Part shown: piece by piece, positions 35,054 through 46,378 of the stretch | Numbering within the stretch: the stretch's first letter is position 1 | Layout: every line of letters starts with the position of its first letter | Origin: Apodospora peruviana | Taxonomy: Eukaryota > Ascomycota > Sordariomycetes > Sordariales > Lasiosphaeriaceae | Length of the DNA: 64,000 nucleotides | Direction of reading: 5' to 3' | Assembly: GCA_033439685.1 (NCBI GenBank) | Contig: JAUEDM010000002.1 | Span: 744,001 to 808,000, forward strand | Position numbers and translations under genes: made by a program | The notes under the pieces: model-generated | Told to the model about the DNA's origin: nothing | What the model saw: the letters and a program-made list of their open reading frames with translations, nothing else | The model's database searches: none

Positions 35054-38000
35054 ATGATGTTGTTGTTCATGAGAACCACTGTGCATGGTTGGGCCGCTTT
35101 GGGAACGCTTCTTCTTCTGTATTTGACTCCCAACACAGTTGCTGCATCTTCAGCCTCACTGTCGTCGTCGTCGTCGTCGACGACGACGACGACGACGACA
35201 CCATCACTCCTTCCAATTCATTCCAAAGTAAACTCGACTCGTCCCGGTTTCAATTTCAGTGTTCCAACCAACTCGTCATCGAGTACCTCTCTCCCAAGGA
35301 ACGGAAGCGAGATATACAAGGCCAAATTTGCGGCGCATGATCCCAAGGCGCCCAAGTTCGTCAACCTGACGGGCATCAACATCAACCCTCTCTTTGAAGC
35401 CGCCCAAGCACTTCAGGGAAAGAAGGACAACGCACAACTGCTGGCTGCACGGCAGGTCAGCTCGACAGGCTTGCCGGAAGGAGCATGTGCTCCCGGTACG
35501 CCGTGCGCGAATGGTGCATGCTGTAGCAATGTCAGTCCACCAGGCTTTGGATTCCTCCCTATTGATGACTGAACTGGCTTGACTGATGGCTGTTATAGGA
35601 AGGATGGTGCGGCTACAGCCCAAGCTTTTGTGGTGCCGGCGTATGCATATCGTAAGCAATATCCGACTCAATAAACTGATGAATATAGAAATGACAAAAA
35701 GGTTGACAATGGAATGTTTAGAAACTGCGATGCCAAAGCAGAATGTGGGCAATATGCGGCCGTGGGGAAAGAAACCTGCCCGCTCAATGTTTGCTGCTCA
35801 ATTCATGGGTTCTGCGGGACTACAGAAGGTTTGATAATTACTACTATACTTGACAGTTGAATGGAGTATGCAACTCACAACAGGTTAGAATTCTGCGGAA
35901 CAACTTGCGATAACACCTTTGGCAACTGCGGAGTGAGTACTAAGCCATGACCTTGATATATACATATCCAGGTTACTTATTCAACTTCACCATGCTAATC
36001 AGTAGCTCGGTATCCACAGAGTCCCCCTTCTCCCTCTTGTCCGGCCAGCCGTCAGACAGCTCGCAGGAGGAAGATTGGATATTACGAAGGCTGGTATGTT
36101 GGAAACAGAATTCGCTGGAGACGATGGTCCCATGACTTACTTGGATTTCCAGGGCGCCCACGCGGCCATGTGACAAGCGAGAACCGGAAGATCTCGTTCT
36201 CAGTGGATTCACTCATTTGAATTTTGGCAAGTCTTTTTTTCCCAAATACTACATGTATATGTGGATGATGATATATATAGGTCTAACTTGTCTGCCCAGC
36301 CTTTGCCTTCTTCCACCCCACGACGTTCCAGATGACGGCCATGGATGACACGTCCGCGGCTCTCTATTCCAGGTTCACAGCCCTCAAGAAAAAAGCGCCT
36401 GGTCTCCAAACTTGGATTTCGGTCGGCGGTTGGTCTTTTAACGATGAGACCAATGTTCCCAACACGCGCACGGCATTCAGTGACATGGTCAGCACCGCAG
36501 CGAACCGTGCCACCTTTATTGCCAGTCTTACTCACTTCATGTCGGCCTACGGATTTGACGGTATAGATCTGGACTGGGAGTATCCCGGAGCCGACGATCG
36601 CGGCGGCCGGAAGGAAGACCGTGCCAATTTCGTTGCGCTCTTGCGCGACATGAGAGCAGCCTGGGGCAGCCGTTTTGGTATCACGGCCACGTTGCCCTCC
36701 AGCTACTGGTACCTTCAGCACTTCGACTTGCCCGGCATGGAGCCCTACCTCGACTGGTTCAACATCATGTCGTACGACATCCACGGCGTATGGGACAGCT
36801 CCAGCGTGTGGGCAGGGCCCTATGTGAGACCCCACACGAACCTGACCGAGATCGACATGGGCCTGTCGCTGCTCTGGCGCGTCAACGTTGACCCATCCAA
36901 GGTGGTTCTGGGACTGGGATGGTACGGCCGGTCATTCATGCTGTCTAATCCTTCTTGCAACACCCCCTGGTGCACCTTCACTGCTGGAGGAAAGCCTGGC
37001 GCCTGCAGTGGGGAAGCCGGCATCCTATCCAATGCTGGTGAGTTTAATACAACTCCCAATTTTGAGCTGAATGAGTCAGTCACGCTAACACGGACAAGAG
37101 GTATTTCGCACCGTCCAGCAAAGAGGCCTCACCCCCGTGATCGACGAGAGTATGTAGTTCCCCAGTCCGTACTGCTTTGCTGCCTACCTTGGTGGTACTA
37201 ACTCAAGACAGACGCCGCTGTAGCATACGTGTCGTGGGACGACCAGTGGGTAAGCTACGACACAGCCAAGACTATGGCAATCAAGATGACCTACGCCGAC
37301 GCGCACTGCCTGGGTGGTAGCATGGTGTGGGCCGTAGACCTTGACGACGAGCGCGGAACGTCTCTCGGCAACGCCGACCCCAACTACCGCATCATGCTAT
37401 CATGCATGTTCTCTCCTTGCAATTCCAACCCTTTCGGCCGCGCCCCAGACACCAAATCCATCTTCCGCCGGAGCACCGGCGGTGACGCGTGCTATACGTC
37501 TTTCTGCGGAGCCGGATGTGAACCTGGTGAGACTCACTAATAACCCCCCAAAATCTCATAATAATAAAGCAAGACCAGCCAGCTCTTGCTGATATTTATT
37601 GAGCATCTTTCCCGACTGGCTCTTCCGTCATACGATATCTAGGCTATGCCGAGGTTTTTCAGATGTCCGGTCACGTCGGACAACTCCCGATGCACTCGGA
37701 ATGCCCAGCCGGCAGCTGGCAGAGCCTCTGTTGCGCGACGGGGACGCAGTACGGCACCTGTCAGTGGCGAGGATACGGCGGGTTTTTGATGACCTGCCGC
37801 GGAGGATGCGAGCCTGGGGAAACCGAAGTGGCCCAGAACACAAACCACATCGAGTTCAACCCCATCCATAGGTCGCAGACGACGTATTCGTGCTTTGGGG
37901 GGTCGCAGAGCTACTGCTGCTCCGACTTCGAGCCGCCCGTCGAGATGCCAGAGCTTAACTTGATTGAGGCAGAAGGCGCATATTCCGACTGGGAGAATAT

Positions 38001-40504
38001 AGAGGGCTGGTCGGACTGGAGAATCGTAAGTTCTCTTAACGGCGCCATATTTTGCATGATTAATGGTAGCTTACCATGGGTGGTGTGTGTGCCAACAGGA
38101 GCAAGAGGCGGCAGACTGTCCCGACCTCTCCGTCCTGATCACCTCCAATGGAGCACAGGCCCTGACGAATAAGGGCATCCCAGTCGACCTTGGCCTCGTC
38201 AAGCGCGGCCAGGGGTCAACCGGACACCTCGCCATGTTTAACACGGGCTATCTGTTTTGCTTCACCGTCAACTCGGTATATCGAGGCGTCGTCCAGGGCG
38301 GTGTCAACGGCTATGCGGCCAACAAGCAAATCTACACGGGCATCGGCTTGCCTCTCGGAAACCCCACAAAGAATCCCCATCAAGAATACCAAGGCTGTAG
38401 GGAACTCGGCGCAGGTTGGGGCGTAAGTAGTTTCACTTTGTCTCACCTTTCCCATCCTTTCCCCCGGCAAGACAGTGAATCGCTGACGCGAAAGCTCTTG
38501 CGCAAAACCCGCAGATGGACTAAGATTGCATATCCTCCCGGCACCAAGGACTGCTCGACAACATACTTCTGCCGCTACGGCAGGGGATTTAACCAGGTTT
38601 GCAGATTCCTCCCCGATTTTCTATTTGCCGTGGCTGCTGAGGCGCTAACGACTTGCGTAAAATGATGAGATATGTGATAATCAGCGGTACGCGATCGAAA
38701 AGGGGTTGGGTGGAAACAGGGTGTACAACTTTCCCTTCTCAGGTAGTAAGTCAATTATTTCCATCTTTTTCTGGTTTAAATTCCCTGGATCCGCGACGGA
38801 ACTTGAGCTAACCCAGCCAATTTACCAAACTCAGCTGGCGGTGCCGGGAATCGAGGACAAGTTGCCCGGTGGAAGAGGTGGCATCACAGAGGCTGGAAGG
38901 CCGATTGGCTGGATGAAGATTTATACGACTTGGATCCCTCGAGTTCCGCCTGCGACATGTAAGACACAAACTGTTTAATTATTCCCCTCCCCTCCCCTAC
39001 ATCATCCGTTACCGTTGGGTTCTAACACATACATCGTGCCGCTGGCAATAGAGACGAGTTCCCCCTAAACGCCTTTGTAAGTTCCCGTTCCGAAGCCCCG
39101 GGTATACGTAGCAATCAAGCAGGTGTTATTTGGACAAGAGATGATCACTAACCATAGCCCCCCCTTTAACAAACAGGTTGAATCCCTAAACACCAACCAG
39201 ATACTCCGCGCAATAGACCACCGAGAGAATCAGAGACAGGGTAAGTAGGACAACCAAAACCCACTGGTTGTGTCGCGTACATTTTACTGATTCCACCTGT
39301 TTCATTATTTCCTTTAGGCGTTGATTTCTCGCAGTGGAAAGCAGCCATCTGGGTGCCTTGCCTGGCAATCTGGCGAGCCAACGGAAAGTCTGGCCAACCG
39401 CCTGTCACGGTGTACGTCTTCAACAAACCCTCTCTCTAGTAGCAAACACACCATGAAACAATCATATCGGAATTCAACCGCTAACAGGTCTTATTTCCAT
39501 CTGAAGCACGTGGGCGAGCATCCAGCCAGGTGACGATCGTCTGCTCCCAACCGGTGTCATACGAAAATACGGCGTAAGTTACTCTTTACTATCGTTATAA
39601 AGTAATAACTAGGTACCTAACATGCGACGGGGCCGGCGGCGCAGTTTATCTCGGGTGATTGGCAACGATGTTTACGTGAGTTCAGTTTCTTTTTCTTTTT
39701 TGTTTCAATGCTCCGCTCCGTTCCACTTCCAACAATCTATTCAATCTCTTCCCAGATTTTGGTTGTAATTAATTATAAATATTTTTTTGCTGTTTTCCAG
39801 CCACGGCGACGATAAACGGCCAAACAATAGTAGTCACCGATCAAGGCTTCCGCGTCGCGTCGACCGACCCTCTGTTCAGTCCGACAGGACTCGGCCAGGT
39901 CACCTGGACGGCGCGCTCCAGGACGTGGTCCGTCGACCCTGCCAGAATCCCCGCGACACTTCGCGGCGGTGTCACGATCAACTGGCCCGCCAATGTCGTG
40001 CCCGTCAGCCCCTGGCTGCGCGCCCGCGGCGGCTCCGGCTCGGACAGTGATAACATGGACGAGGAGGAATGGATCGCCGTCGGGGTCCGAGACGAACTGA
40101 CAAACAATAATGGCACTACCAAGGAGGTGTCGGGTAGTATCAAGGAGCGGCGAGCCGGTCGTCGTCCGTACCTTGATAACGAAGAGCGTCGGTTGTGTTA
40201 TAAGCTCTTCCGGCGCGACCCGAGCGGCGGGGGCGACGGCAGGAATCATCTCGTCGAGGCCATGATTTCGGAGGAGGAGAGCGCCAACCTGGATGCACGG
40301 GACCGCTGTCTGGCCGCCTACGAGACCGATCCTATTACTAAACAGGTGCCAGTGACGTCTACGGCGGTCCAGCCGCCGAGTAGGGTTACCACGCCGGAGT
40401 CGAGCCCACCGGAAAAGACCAGAGAAACGTCCGGGGAGGCTGTTACTGGTTTCGTTACTATGGTCACGGCGAAAGCGGCCGCGCCTGTGCCGTCCTCGCC
40501 TTGA
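35054..40504 (+). CDS. secreted GH18 chitinase, killer-toxin-like (subgroup C), ChtBD1-GH18
   Basis: The predicted model has 20 exons: 35054-35530, 35599-35651, 35722-35828, 35889-35932, 36020-36093, 36153-36226, 36300-37037, 37099-37149, 37212-37526, 37643-38025, 38099-38422, 38495-38596, 38670-38742, 38835-38958, 39052-39076, 39177-39240, 39318-39409, 39488-39571, 39645-39675 and 39801-40504, about 1312 residues. A signal peptide and Ser/Thr-rich stretch precede a Cys-rich ChtBD1 region (NVCCSIHGFCGTTEEFC). GH18 starts at RRKIGYYEGW and has SVGGWSF and the catalytic DGIDLDWE (Glu near residue 370). A long Cys-containing C-terminal region (CRGGCEPGE, CSQPVSYENT, TIVVTDQGFRV) is the mark of killer-toxin-like chitinases. 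No LysM copy is found in this protein; its divergent neighbour supplies one. The intron at 36227-36299 has a GC donor (G/GCAAGT). The exon 18-19 junction keeps frame only with a second GC donor at 39572, while the GT at 39574 shifts frame. The C-terminal 20% of the model is therefore less certain. Confidence 0.85.
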
Positions 40505-40847
40505 ACCTTTAGTGTTGTAGTGATTTTCTGGTGGTTCATCAAGGGTCGGGCAACTTGGTCAGTCTTGGTGTGCAGAGAATGTTGACAGGAAGGGTCGGAA
40601 CACCCATTTATATCGTTGTCTGGCGGCAAAGTATGGCCCGCTCTTTTTCTCTGATGTAGCAATAGATGTAGTATTCCTCGTTGTCATTATCCGCTCGCTA
40701 GTTATATACTACCTTGCATTGGAATCTGAACTGTGTCCTTGCGTCAAGATACAATCACTCCTTGCTTTGTGTGTAGAATGTGTATCATAGTGACTATGAC
40801 CACCAGTATCGATCCAAATCAAACGCCAGCCTGCCCTCGGCATCAGC
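40505..40847. other. intergenic, no gene seen
   Basis: This is the 3' flank of the chitinase. Nothing is recognised. Confidence 0.5.
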
Positions 40848-41733
40848 CTACTCAAGTACATCCTTCATCTGGCTCAGCACGCCATGGCGCCCAACCCGAA
40901 CCGTGTTGGACTCGACCAGCCGACGCCAGCATCGCAGAACCGACACCAATCTCGGCCGATGCGGAGCAAAATAAGGGCAAGGCGTCGAGTGGACGAACAA
41001 GCCGTCGTTGCTGCTCTCCGTAACTGGGACGGGCGCGACACATACCACCTCGTCCTGCAATCCTGCATACGAAGGCATCATGTAGAGCCTGGGTGTATCG
41101 GCAAGCAGCGTGTCCCGATGTATGATTCTCGTCTGCTCATCAACTCTCCATGAATGGACCTTGTCCAAATCCTCCACTTCTTCTTCTTTTCCGACACCAG
41201 GGAAGAGTAACACGGGACGCTCCGACCACCCCAGCATATGCCGCTCGCATGTCTCTACTCGCCTCTCGACGTTGTCCTCAGCTTCCAGCAACTCACGCAT
41301 GCGAGACACGGAGAAACATTCAACCCCCGGCGCGACGCGAAGCGCAGTATCACGCGGCGCCCGCGCCCTACGCAGGAACTGCAGCACAAAATTGGCCCCC
41401 TCATGCTCTCCTCGTCATCATCCTTATCTACTTCGTCATCATCTCGCGGAAGCAGAAACAGGTCCCGCAGCAGCATGTCCTTATTATCGTCCTCCCCGTC
41501 ATCGTCAGGCAGCAGTGTACGGAGTAGTGGTGGCAGTGGAGCGTGTGAAGTAGTCGGTGCCTTCGAGAAAAGTGACCAGGTCATTTTCGTAGCCGAGGCT
41601 TGAGGGAGATAGCGTCGCTGAATGCTGAGAAGAGGTTGCGCTGGACGCTGCAGGTGAGATGGAGATAGGGAGAGGCCGCCTGGATGGCGGCAATCTCGTT
41701 GTGTAGACGAATGCAGTGTTCTATGTCGTCCAT
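40848..41733 (-). CDS. possible hypothetical gene, frame-broken or unresolved splicing
   Basis: Three minus-strand frames follow each other and each looks protein-like. Residues from ATG 41733 (MDDIEHCIRLHNEIAAIQAA) run to about 41580. An acidic stretch follows at about 41300-41480 (DDDEVDKDDDEES). A 179-codon frame at 41387-40848 comes last (RELLEAEDNVERRVETCERH, WSERPVLLFPGVGKEEEVED). I find no convincing GT-AG pairs to join them, so this may be a gene with frameshifts, a wrong model, or partly chance. The family is not recognised. It sits between the chitinase and the PLD-like gene. Confidence 0.3.
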
Positions 41734-42168
41734 GATTTGATGGCTGGCTTGTTCTCTAATAAAGGTAACGGGGAAGCCGCCAGCAAAAGAATCAAGCTGA
41801 AATAAAAAACATACAGCACCGGGGATTCGCTGGTCGTCACCGACCCAACTACTAGTCTGGCGATTAGGGGCTTATCTATCGGAGAGCAGACGGGATCCGG
41901 AGTTTTCCACTATCTATGGCCGTATGTACCACTGCATGGAAGAAACTGCCCCTATAAAGGGCAGTTGCTGCTCGGTGGCGTAGTGGAGCGATTACTCCAA
42001 TCAGGTGACCGGTAGCACTGAAGCTTGGACCTGCGCTGACTGTCACTGACATCAGTGTCCAGTTGTGCAACTGAATTCAACAAATTCAACCGCCGAAACT
42101 TGGAGTTGGAACTTGAACTTCCTCGGCCAAACCATCCATATTGTCACCGCCTGTGGTGACGCAACGCC
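41734..42168. other. intergenic, no gene seen
   Basis: This is the upstream region of the PLD-like gene. No feature is supported. Confidence 0.5.
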
Positions 42169-43686
42169 ATGAATCAACCATCCAGGTTTGCCCACGAGTT
42201 TCTCCGACGGCTACAAGAACAGACAAAGCTGCAACAATCCACTTCGCGTCGTGACGCGCTTGCAATTGATGCACTCACCACCGTCCAAGTCCCAGATCAT
42301 CATGACCTCGTGTCGCAGAGCACTCCCCAGAGCTTCCAGCTCGGCACCGGCGCCTCCATATTCACCCACTCTTTGATTCCTGCCATAACCTCCGCGTCAT
42401 CCGAGGTCATCTTCGTGACTTGCTTCTGGGCGCCGTCAAAGACGCTGTCGGCGCTGCACGATGCCCTCGTCAAGCTTGCTGCCTACCGCCGGAACCTCAC
42501 CGACCACGATAACGCCCACGTCCCCCCGCCTCTGAGGGTTCGAATATGCTTATCCTCACGCTCGCTTTTTCAAAAGCTTTTGCATCCGCAGTCGCGTAAT
42601 GGCTATATCTATCCATCTTCGTCTTGGCAGAAGGCACTCGGTCTGCCCGACCCAGAACTCCTCGAGGCAGCTGGCATCCAACTTCAAGTCAAGAGCCGTT
42701 TCTTTCTTCCCTTCAGTGTCATGCACCCCAAGTTTGTCATCATTGACAGACAGCACGCCTTTGTGCCAAGCTGCAATGTCAGTTGGGAGTCGTGGTTGGA
42801 GGGCTGCGTCGAGGTTACTGGTGACGCCGTGCAAGCCTTGTTGTCCTTCTACTCTCAGACCTGGGAGAGGAACTTGGATTACAAGAAGCCACTGACGGGA
42901 CAGGCTACCGGGGACCAGGTCTTTGACTCACGCCAGGCAGGTCTTAGTGTTATTCCCAGCAGTACTTACCATTATGCAGCAGTTCCGCCTGCTGAGGCAC
43001 TGCTGCCAACACTGGTTCTGCCGTCCTCCTTCCACCGCAATCCGCAGTTTCGCCCATTTCCCTGGCAGAAGGCGCCCAAGCCGCCGGCTACTCCACTCAA
43101 TACTGCGTTGCTCGAACTGTTCGACCAAGCGCAACAGTCCATCTACGTGCAGACGCCGAATCTCACGTGTGAGCCCGTTATTGTTGCGCTGTTGGAGGCG
43201 CTACAACGAGGAGTGGACGTGAATATTGTAACCAGCCGCAATATGATGCTCTTGGAGCAGCTTATCACCGCAGGCACCACTACATCGTGGTGCATCCGCT
43301 CGCTAGTGCGGCGATTCAACAAACTTGCTGAGAAGCTTGCCGAGAATGCTCACGATGTCGAGACGGGCCGGCCTCAACTCGGGCAGCTTCGGGTCTCTTA
43401 CTTTCGACCGCGGCGCATTGCCACAGCCGCTGGTCACGAGGAGCAGTCTCGGATGGCCAGTGACCCTGAGGAGGAGGAACCGGTGCACTCACATCTGAAG
43501 TTGACCGTCGTTGACGAACAGTACACCGTGCTCGGGTCGGGCAACATGGACCGAGCGAGCTGGTATACAAGTCAGGAGCTGGGAATCTTGTTCGACGATG
43601 GCAGATTTGCGAAAGCGGTGAAGAGTACAGTTGACAAGGTGTTGGATGCGAGACTCGATTTGATCTTCGACTCAGCTGCGAGGTGA
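42169..43686 (+). CDS. phospholipase-D-like protein (two HKD motifs)
   Basis: This is a single intronless frame of 505 residues of the PLD superfamily, whose members hydrolyse or transfer phosphodiester bonds through a His nucleophile. Both HxK(x4)D motifs are intact: His186-Lys188-Asp193 in MHPKFVIIDRQHAF and His442-Lys444-Asp449 in SHLKLTVVDEQYTV, followed by LGSGNMDRASW. Conserved context such as SWESWLEG after motif 1 also fits. The two-motif layout and size resemble cardiolipin-synthase/phosphatidylserine-synthase-type PLDs rather than the large PX-PH PLDs. No signal peptide or clear membrane segment is seen. The substrate is not known. The start codon is the first ATG in frame, with a purine-rich context. 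The neighbours do not suggest a pathway. Confidence 0.9.
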   Translation: MNQPSRFAHEFLRRLQEQTKLQQSTSRRDALAIDALTTVQVPDHHDLVSQSTPQSFQLGTGASIFTHSLIPAITSASSEVIFVTCFWAPSKTLSALHDALVKLAAYRRNLTDHDNAHVPPPLRVRICLSSRSLFQKLLHPQSRNGYIYPSSSWQKALGLPDPELLEAAGIQLQVKSRFFLPFSVMHPKFVIIDRQHAFVPSCNVSWESWLEGCVEVTGDAVQALLSFYSQTWERNLDYKKPLTGQATGDQVFDSRQAGLSVIPSSTYHYAAVPPAEALLPTLVLPSSFHRNPQFRPFPWQKAPKPPATPLNTALLELFDQAQQSIYVQTPNLTCEPVIVALLEALQRGVDVNIVTSRNMMLLEQLITAGTTTSWCIRSLVRRFNKLAEKLAENAHDVETGRPQLGQLRVSYFRPRRIATAAGHEEQSRMASDPEEEEPVHSHLKLTVVDEQYTVLGSGNMDRASWYTSQELGILFDDGRFAKAVKSTVDKVLDARLDLIFDSAAR

Positions 43687-44639
43687 CCTGGGGTCCGAGA
43701 AGAGATGCCAAAGAGTGCGGAGACGATAACCGGAAGAGTACCGGCCAAGAGCAAGCTCTTGCTGCTACTTTTGGAAATCTCCATGCCACCAGACGAGCGC
43801 ATTTACTTGAGATATTGGCAACCTGGGCCAGAGCATGGTTTGGGTTGCATCGACCATTCGTCGTTGCAACGGTGCCGGAAACATGGCGTACTTCTCCGCG
43901 CCGTCTCGGCAATCGACAACAAAACATGACCCGTGTCGTGGCGTTGTGCCCCGCAGCGAGAGCCGCGCTGTTCCGTACACGGATATCCAGGAACGTGGGT
44001 TCCGAGACCTTAGCGAGTTCAATCCCAATTAAGCATGTCGCCGTGTACCGGGTTCCGCTAAATTGCTCGAACTTGGCTTTCCTGGTTGGCGGACATTTCG
44101 CTTGTTTCTCATAAACACAAGGTCATTTCCAATACCTCTAGGGCTCCAAGCTCCTCCCCCCTTGCCTCGCAGCTGATGGCTCCTCATCTGATGACGCACA
44201 GAGGCTGCAAGCTGTCGCTTCGCCGTTGCCATCGCGTCCCGCAGTCCCCGTTAAGCGCTTGGGCGCGCCCGCTTTGAGTCGTGCTCGGAGGCCTTGCCGG
44301 GACGATGTTCCTGAATACCAGAGGAGAGCCATACTTCGGACCTGTGTCGCCCTTGCCACTGCCATGGTAGCCTCCCGTTCGCCAACCCAACCAGAAACTT
44401 AGCTGAGTTGGACCGGAGCGCATTGTTGAACAAATGGTGTGATCTCCGCAAATCTTGGTCTCCTGGGATCGCGTTCCCGTCCATCCGACAATGTGGCCAC
44501 CTGAAATCAATGACCGTCAAGTTGATGAGATGGTTTAAAAGCAGGTGCTCGCCCTCGTGGTTTGGGATATTCTCTTCTGTCATCAGCAACCACGGTCACT
44601 CCTTTCCCACAGCCCGCTGTCCTTGACCACACGCCCACA
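43687..44639. other. intergenic, upstream of cel6A
   Basis: It contains only short frames. A TTTAAAA element at about 44534-44540 lies roughly 100 bases before the cel6A start and may serve as its TATA box. I did not find a clear xylanase/cellulase activator site. Confidence 0.4.
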
Positions 44640-46154
44640 ATGGCTGCCAAACGCATCCTTCTCGCCGCTGCTCTGACAGCTACCACCCTGGCTGCTCCTG
44701 TTCTCGAGGAGCGCCAGAGCTGTGCATCTGTCTGGTACGAAATCCCCTTTGCCTAAAGCATCATGAGGCTCCAGCTAACATCGAGGTATAGGTCCCAATG
44801 TGGTGGTATCGGCTTTACTGGCTCAACTTGCTGTGCTGCGGGCAATTACTGCTATGCCCAGAACCCCTACTATTCTCAGTGCTTGCCCGGCACGGCGACC
44901 ACGACCGCCGGAGCTACGACCACGACGACAACTAGCAAGACGTCCTCCACCAGCACCAGCACCACCAGCAAGGCAAGCTCTACCAGCACCACCACCAACG
45001 GAGGAGCCATCACGACAATCTCTACGTCCACGACCACAGCTGCGGCTGGTGCGTCCGGAACCGCTACCTACAGCGGCAACCCGTTCGTCGGCGTAAACAT
45101 GTGGGCCAACAGCTACTATGCCTCGGAGGTCTCCACTCTCGCTATCCCGAGCATGACCGGTGCCATGGCCACCAAGGCCGCGGCTGTCGCCAAGGTCCCT
45201 AGCTTCCAATGGCTGGACAAGTTTTCGACGATCAACACCCTGATGGCCGGTACCCTCAAGGACATCCGCGCTGCCAACAAGGCGGGCGCCAACCCGCCCA
45301 ACGCCGGTCTCTTCGTCGTCTACGACCTTCCGGACCGCGACTGCGCGGCCGCCGCCTCCAACGGCGAGTACAGCATCGCCAACGGCGGCGTCGCCAACTA
45401 CAAGGCCTACATCGACGCGATCCGCGCCAAGCTGATCGAGTACTCGGACATCCGCATCATCCTGGTCATCGAGCCCGACTCGCTCGCCAACCTGGTGACC
45501 AACACCAACGTGGCCAAGTGCTCCAACGCCGCGGCCGCGTACCGTGAGTGCACCAAGTACGCGCTGCAGAAGCTCAACCTGCCCAACGTGGCCATGTACC
45601 TCGACGCCGGCCACGCAGGCTGGCTCGGCTGGCCCGCCAACATCCAGCCCGCCGCCACGCTGTTCGCAGACGTCTACAAGGACGCCGGCAGCCCGGCGGC
45701 CGTGCGCGGCCTCGCCACCAACGTAGCCAACTACAACGGCTGGAACCTGACGTCGGCGCCGTCGTACACCTCGCCTAACCCCGTGTATGACGAGAAGTCG
45801 TTCGTGCAGTCCTTCAGCCCGCTTCTCAATGCCGCCGGCTTCCCGGCCAAGTTCATCACTGATACGGGCCGCTCTGGAAAGCAGCCGACGGGCCAGATCG
45901 AGTGGGGCCACTGGTGCAATGCTATCGGTACCGGTTTCGGAATGCGCCCGACTGCCAACACTGGCTTGGATATCCAGGACGCGTTCGTGTGGATCAAGCC
46001 CGGTGGCGAGTGTGATGGCACCAGCGACACTTCGGCCGTGCGGTATGATTACCACTGCGGACTGGCGGATGCGCTGCAGCCGGCGCCCGAGGCGGGCCAG
46101 TGGTTCCAGAAGTACTTTGAGCAGCTGCTCACCAATGCCAACCCTGCTTTCTAA
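44640..46154 (+). CDS. cel6A: cellobiohydrolase II (CBM1-GH6), secreted
   Basis: It releases cellobiose from the non-reducing ends of cellulose outside the cell. Exon 1 is 44640-44734 and exon 2 is 44792-46154, with a 57-base GT-AG intron, giving 485 residues. The signal peptide MAAKRILLAAALTATTLAA is followed by a short propeptide ending EER. A CBM1 cellulose-binding module spans the intron (CASVW/SQCGGIGFTGSTCC). A Ser/Thr linker of about 60 residues comes next, then the GH6 domain. Signature 1 is VVYDLPDRDCAAAASNGEYS with Asp215, and signature 2 is VIEPDSLANLV with Asp261. These match the catalytic Asp175 and Asp221 of the Trichoderma enzyme in spacing (46 residues apart). The protein ends NANPAF. 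It is normally induced by cellulose and repressed by glucose in such fungi. It converges with the ThuA-like gene. Confidence 0.97.
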
Positions 46155-46378
46155 GTTCCTGTATGGGGGGCAAATGAAGGGGTTAGATAAGAGGGGGGTT
46201 GTTGAGTTGGGGTTGCTTCTCTGTGAATCTTCTTTGTATATATTACTTGATATGAGAGATAGGGTTTGTCACTTACAATAAGCGGACTGATGATGCCATA
46301 TTTATATAGTTTGAAATTGTACATACTTTGGACTGTCAGTTGCAATGCCCTGCCTCCTCCAGTCCCAATGAGACCACA

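Noticed and set aside
44823..46055. 410-codon minus-strand frame opposite cel6A
   Set aside because: Its Val/Gly/Arg-rich composition is what GC-rich third positions on the plus strand produce. The plus-strand GH6 motifs are unambiguous.
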